From: Dryas octopetala
Lineage: Eukaryota > Streptophyta > Magnoliopsida > Rosales > Rosaceae
Length of the DNA: 64,000 nt
Assembly: GCA_963921425.1 (NCBI GenBank)
Contig: OY992837.1
Span: 18,511,896 to 18,575,895, forward strand
Reading direction: 5' to 3'
This document shows, piece by piece, positions 59,509 through 64,000 of the stretch (position 1 is its first letter; the number at the start of each line of letters is the position of its first letter). Position numbers and translations under genes: made by a program. The notes below the pieces were generated by a model. It was not told the origin of the DNA and searched no databases. It saw only the letters and a program-made list of their open reading frames with translations.

Positions 59509-61180
59509 CCGTTCAGTACCACCGATCTATCACCGGCGCGTGGGCGCGCGTCCGGCGGCGGATGGAGGCGGACGAAAGCTCCCCGAGCTCGCGGTCCCTT
59601 CCTCTCTCTTCCCTTGATCTCGAATCACCCAGAAACCCAGCCAAAATTCGAATCCAGGCCAAACCCGATCGAAGCCAAGCGACGACGATCCGCCGTCTCC
59701 GGCCAAAACGCGACGCCGGACCACTGGGGTCTTCTTCCCCTCGTCGCGGCGAGTCCAGGGGTGGTTCCCGATCGTTCATCGGACCACCGCAGCACGCAAA
59801 GCGAAGTCACAGGGCCAGTTGTCTTCTCCGACCAGTTTCTTGTTTTTCCGGCGGCGTTTCCGTCGAGTGAGGTACCCAAACTGATCCTCTCTCTCTCCTC
59901 TACATGAATTTGTACTTGTTTGACTCAATTATCAATAAAATAGAAAAACCCTGTTTGAAACTCACAGCCACCGCGAGTTCCTCCGCATGTGGTGGCCGGG
60001 TTGAGTTGTTGTTACTAAATTCTGTCCTAAATTATTTTATTTGTTGCTTGTAAATTGTTGCACTGAATTTGGGCTTGTTTTGGATTGAAATTTTCTGTCG
60101 AGGTGATGTTTTGCTGCTGCCACCGCCAGCTCCGCCACTGGTCGTGGCGGGTCGAGCGGTCTTCCTTGTCAATCAGCCTCCCCAGGACATCCAGAGGCCA
60201 ATTCTAGGGTCTGTTTGCGTATCGGTGAGTGTTTGTGTGTTGTTAGAGGTCGGGCAGCCACCGTGCGTGGTGGTTACCGCCCATTTCGGTTGTTGAACGG
60301 CCAAGTTGTGAACCCTGTATATCGATTTGTTGGTTGTCTGGTCTTAACAGGTACACGGGCTCGGGATATCGCATTCCCGATGCCGTTATGCTGCCGGATT
60401 TGGTATCCGAGCAATGGTGCCGTAAAAGAGCATTAATTATGAATATTTATGTTTAGTTGTTTTCAATTGAGTATAAGTATTACTCATATAAATTGCTGCT
60501 ACTGTGAGATGCATTGATGTGAATTTTTGGTGTGCATGGAATTTGGTTATGATGTCGGTGTTTGAGATTAAATTGAAATGATATAAGTTGTTGGTAATGC
60601 ATAATGGATACTTGTGGTTAAATTGAGAAAACAATTTCTTTGAGATTATTTGGGTATTGGATTATGCTTTACAAGATTAATTGATAATGCTTTTGGGCTG
60701 TTAGTGCACTATATGGGTTGCTATGGATTGTCCATTTGATTGATAATATCCTGATGTTATTAACTTTATAAGGGAATACATATTGATTTGCTGCTGAGTT
60801 ATTTAATTAGATCTTTGTGAATTGTCATGTTTGAATTGGCGATATTAATGATTTTGGATGATTGTGGTTGAGGTTAATAGTCAATGATCTGGAAATTGAT
60901 TTTTGATATTAAAAGGCTTATGGTTTTAAGAGTTATACTATTTTGAGACGATTTATTAATTACATGATTTGAGGATGTGAAAAGCTTAAGAAATCGTTGA
61001 CTTTATCTAATTACAAGAATGGTTTTAAAAGTGGCAAGAGCGATTTCCAAATCGCTATATAAGTACCCTCACTCACAGGTATAAAATACAGGTAGGTCTT
61101 TGGGACCCATCACGGCACACACATAGGCTTTGGGCCGTGTGCCGGGATGCCTCGCCCTTTGGGGGTAGTCTACGTGCATG

Positions 61181-61483
61181 TACGACACTTTGGCTTATTG
61201 TACGACGGCGATTCGACGGTACAAGGGCCACCGTATGTCCACTTGTATGACGGCGATTCGACGGTACAAGGGACACCCTAAGTCCACTCGCATGACGGCG
61301 TTGCGACAGTGCGGGTGGAAGGGCAATCTACGTGCACGTATGACACTGTGGCTTATTGTACGACGGCGATTCGACGGTACAAGGGCTACCGTATGTCCAC
61401 TTGTATGACGGCGATTCGACGGTACAAGGGACACCCTAAGACCACTCGCATGACGGCGTTGCGACGGTGCGGGTGGAAGGTTA
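61181..61483 (+). repeat. 158-bp tandem repeat with 45-bp subrepeats in LTR T
   Basis: Two copies (61181-61338 and 61339 to about 61483), each made of three 45-bp units starting TAYGACGGCGATTCGACGGT (61201, 61246, 61291) and a link with GGCTTATTG. The units are CpG-rich. LTRs S1 and S2 have a different repeat at the equivalent place. Confidence 0.93.
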
Positions 61484-62284
61484 TGAAGACGGTCCACTTG
61501 GTGCGACGGTCTTGTACGGTACCGAAGTGGAGCCTGTCAAATGGGTACTTATATGGCCAACGTTTTTACTAAAAACTTTATAAGATAAAAATATTTTTAG
61601 TTATTTTTATCAGTTCAAGACTCAAAAGAGGTTTTAGCTAGAAATCTTATAAGATACAGAATTTCTCTTACTTCTCATTATTTTCCATGTTCAAAAAGGA
61701 ATTTCAAAGTTGAAGTTGTTATATATAGAAACTTTCTATTGGAATTATGTTGATGATGTAAGGTATTGGATAAATTGTGAAAGAGTTCATTACAAAGATG
61801 TTTTCAATTAATATTCTTTTTCAGTTCAAAATTGGATATTTTTCAGCCCGAGCAGTTTTATAAAATGGTTTTCAAATGAAAGGTTTAGAAGTTTATTTTG
61901 TCCACTCACTGAGAGTTTTTCTCACATTTTGTTTTTGATGTTTCCCCCAGGTAGTAGCGATCACCGAGGTCGGACCGTACCACGTCGAGGCATTCGAGTT
62001 CTCGTCTCCAATTATAGATATATTAGGATTTAAGGTTTCTCTTGAAATAAATAAAATGAGATATAATTGTATAGAGGGGTAGATATGCTCTGATTAGAGT
62101 TGTATTACTTGTGGTAGAGGTAGTTGCGCTTTAGAAGTGCTTTTTAACAGGTTTTGAAATTTCTGGGTTAGTCCATTTTCAGGGGAGGTTCTGCCGAATT
62201 TTCGGTAGGATTTTTCTTGATTTTGGATTCCCGCAGGACCTCTCCGGGTTTTCAGGGTGGAATCCGGGGGCGGTCCTGTCAACT

Positions 62285-62296
62285 TGGTATCAGAGC
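62285..62296 (+). promoter_or_regulatory. Primer-binding site of element T (tRNA-iMet)
   Basis: TGGTATCAGAGC, three bases after the LTR end at 62281, is the standard initiator-methionine tRNA primer site of plant LTR retrotransposons. Confidence 0.95.
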
Positions 62297-64000
62297 ATTA
62301 GGTTTTGAGTTCCTGTAGACTCTACACCTTTTGTGCATCCCTCTGTTTGTAGAAAGGTTTTCCTCAGCTTGTATGGATATGCCTCCTCGACGTGGCCGAC
62401 CTCCCAGAAGTTGTAGTAAGTTTTGGGGGGTATAGTTTATTTATTGACGTGACGTTAACGTGATTAGCGGTAGTCTTGATTCCTACACTCGAGGACTTTT
62501 GGATAATCAGTAAAGGGGAAATTGAGACGGTGGAAACTACTTGATGGTTGTTATCGTACTCTTCGACAAACACAATTGAAAAGCTTCAGTAAGACGTTAT
62601 GAACTCAATTCAAGCAATCAAGTTTTAATCCTATAGATAGTGATCTGGTTGAAAGTTTATTGATTCGACACAGTGGGATAAAATATTGAGGAGGTAACAC
62701 GATTAAACTCAAGGGAAGTTGATGAAATATAAATTCTTTTGTATCGTTACGGTTGAGGGGGTAAGAAAGTGTGTGTCTAGTTATTACAAGAGAATATAAA
62801 TTCTCAAGGGAAATTTCATTTGGAATTAGAATGGATCTTAAGCTAAGTGTGAAGTAAGAGCAAGGGAGTTATTGAGAATTAGATGTGAATGAAAGGAAGG
62901 CTTCGCGACTTGTGATTAAGTAGTATGTTCAAAGGATTGAAGTAATGTGATATGTGATGGAGGATGCTAAGAGTGCTAACGGCATGACACTTGAAATAAA
63001 GGATAAGAGTTTAGTGTACTATGTTTATATATTGGAATAAGTATACCATAAGTATGATTAAAGGTTTTATGGATTGATTTTGTTTCGGAAGTTCATGAAA
63101 GGAAATTAAGGAAACTGAGTAAGGTGACACGACCGTAGGTGAGGAATGATAATAAAAATTAGGAGATAGTAAGCATCTGGAAAGTGACAGCCCTAAGGTA
63201 ATGGATGCTAGTGGTATTGATAAAAGAAAAAGAGAGAAGAAGTACATTGTTTGTCAGTAGCATGTGAAGTGGTGAATTAAGTTAGGGGTGAACCCGAAAA
63301 TTTTAGTAACTCACTAAAATTTCACGACTGGAGGTTAATGATTACTCGATAGACGAAATCACAACAATGATGCTCGAGGTTGTCATTGGATTTATCTCTA
63401 ATAGTATTGGATATTGTTAGAGCTTACAAAGTCAATTAGAGTAGCGCAACGGAAGCATGGTGAGACTTAGACTGATCACCCTGACATGTTGTTAGCAAGG
63501 AGATTAGCGAGATCAATATGAATTGAGATAGTTTGGGCAAGATCTCGAGTTTTCTTCGGATATGAAAACAGAATTATGGACTACAGCTATGAGTCATGCA
63601 AGTTGAGGACTCGCGGGTCAACTCAAGTAATTTAGCAAACACTTCGATTGTATATTGTTGTGGTTAGACAACATAATACACGATCATGCACTGATAACGA
63701 TCTTGACGTCTCATCTTGATTTTCTTTATGGACAAGAAGACGCTCTCTCGTTACCTATTCGTGACGTATACTTCTGCGGTACAATGATGAAATTTTTATG
63801 GATCACCTAATGAATTTCGGGCACGTCATCACCATAATTTTAAGACAGGAGCTTGTGGCTCACCTCTGGATATCGACATAGTGACAACTCACTTCGAATT
63901 TGTGGGGATCAAAAAGTTAGGTACTACATAAGGAGAGATTTTTATTCCTCTGCCAAGTTTCACGGATGGAATGTACTTGGAGGGACGAATTGAAGAACTT

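Larger units (their letters stand above)
59065..64000 (+). mobile_element. Tekay/Del-like retrotransposon T: 5' LTR and start of the body
   Basis: The LTR (59065-62281, 3217 bp) runs from TGTAACGACCCGACCC to GGGGGCGGTCCTGTCA and is followed by a tRNA-iMet primer site. The body starts with a short gag-like beginning at 62373 (MDMPPRRGRPPRSCS), which hits a stop after 20 codons. The remaining 1.6 kb have no recognisable domain. T is either a non-autonomous family member or heavily decayed. Its left flank is CCTTG (59060-59064); the matching duplication would lie outside the window. Confidence 0.88.

Noticed and set aside
59388-59907. Overlapping long open frames in three phases
   Set aside because: They come from the (TC)n run and GC-rich sequence of the LTR; no domain is recognisable and they do not persist in S2.
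61178-61572. Repetitive open frames on both strands
   Set aside because: They are translations of the 45-bp and 158-bp tandem repeats of LTR T.

Overview
This is a plant nuclear window, most likely from a eudicot. The basis is spliceosomal introns, one chloroplast-targeted atypical thioredoxin gene (ACHT type), and plant-lineage transposons: Tat and Athila Ty3/gypsy elements, Tekay/Del-like long LTRs, CACTA, MULE and MITEs. I cannot name the species; Rosaceae is only a guess. The single complete host gene I can support is the four-exon ACHT4-like gene at 20707-22396. Nearly everything else is transposon, mostly decayed and deeply nested.

Left block (1-19126). The right end of a CACTA element (1-492) abuts a decayed MULE transposase gene (493-2474). 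From about 3978 to 19126 lies a 5'-truncated Tat-lineage Ty3/gypsy element: gag/pol remnants on the plus strand, a polypurine tract and a 3' LTR. Between its pol and 3' LTR is an antisense gene with introns and a plant-mobile-domain-like product, on the minus strand with its own TATA box. A 4.27-kb solo LTR (7944-12215, target duplication GACAA) splits the pol gene and itself holds a CACTA-like MITE.

Middle (19127-33497). Here are the thioredoxin gene, a fold-back MITE (about 24005-24581), a duplicated 0.32-kb segment whose second copy holds a 744-bp MITE (27562-28305), an LTR fragment D, and a minus-strand solo LTR S1 (28619-31452, target duplication TATTA). A satellite of about 149 bp with two interleaved monomer types follows (32395-33497).

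Right block (33498-64000). Elements are nested step by step. LTR E interrupts the satellite. Athila element A (minus strand, 3' LTR 35521-37673, integrase 48289-49560) lies in E. A is broken by solo LTR S2 (37926-46683, target duplication AGCAT), which contains a 5.66-kb CACTA element (40358-46021, target duplication CAG). A is broken again by Athila element B (minus strand, 3' LTR 49561-51340, gag-pol 53297-58535, primer-binding site 58656-58674, 5' LTR from 58681). B's 5' LTR is in turn broken by a Tekay/Del-like element T (LTR 59065-62281, tRNA-iMet primer site 62285-62296), which runs off the window.

Most notable points: (1) the CACTA in S2 carries one intact, uninterrupted exon of an ERI1-like 3'-5' exonuclease, a family that trims small RNAs; (2) the Tat element carries an intron-bearing antisense gene; (3) LTRs D, E and A carry clusters of a 17-bp dyad motif (consensus TCCTRGTNNNACYAGGA), which LTR B lacks; (4) the Tekay-like LTRs keep a tandem-repeat block at the same place but with unrelated repeat sequence in different copies.
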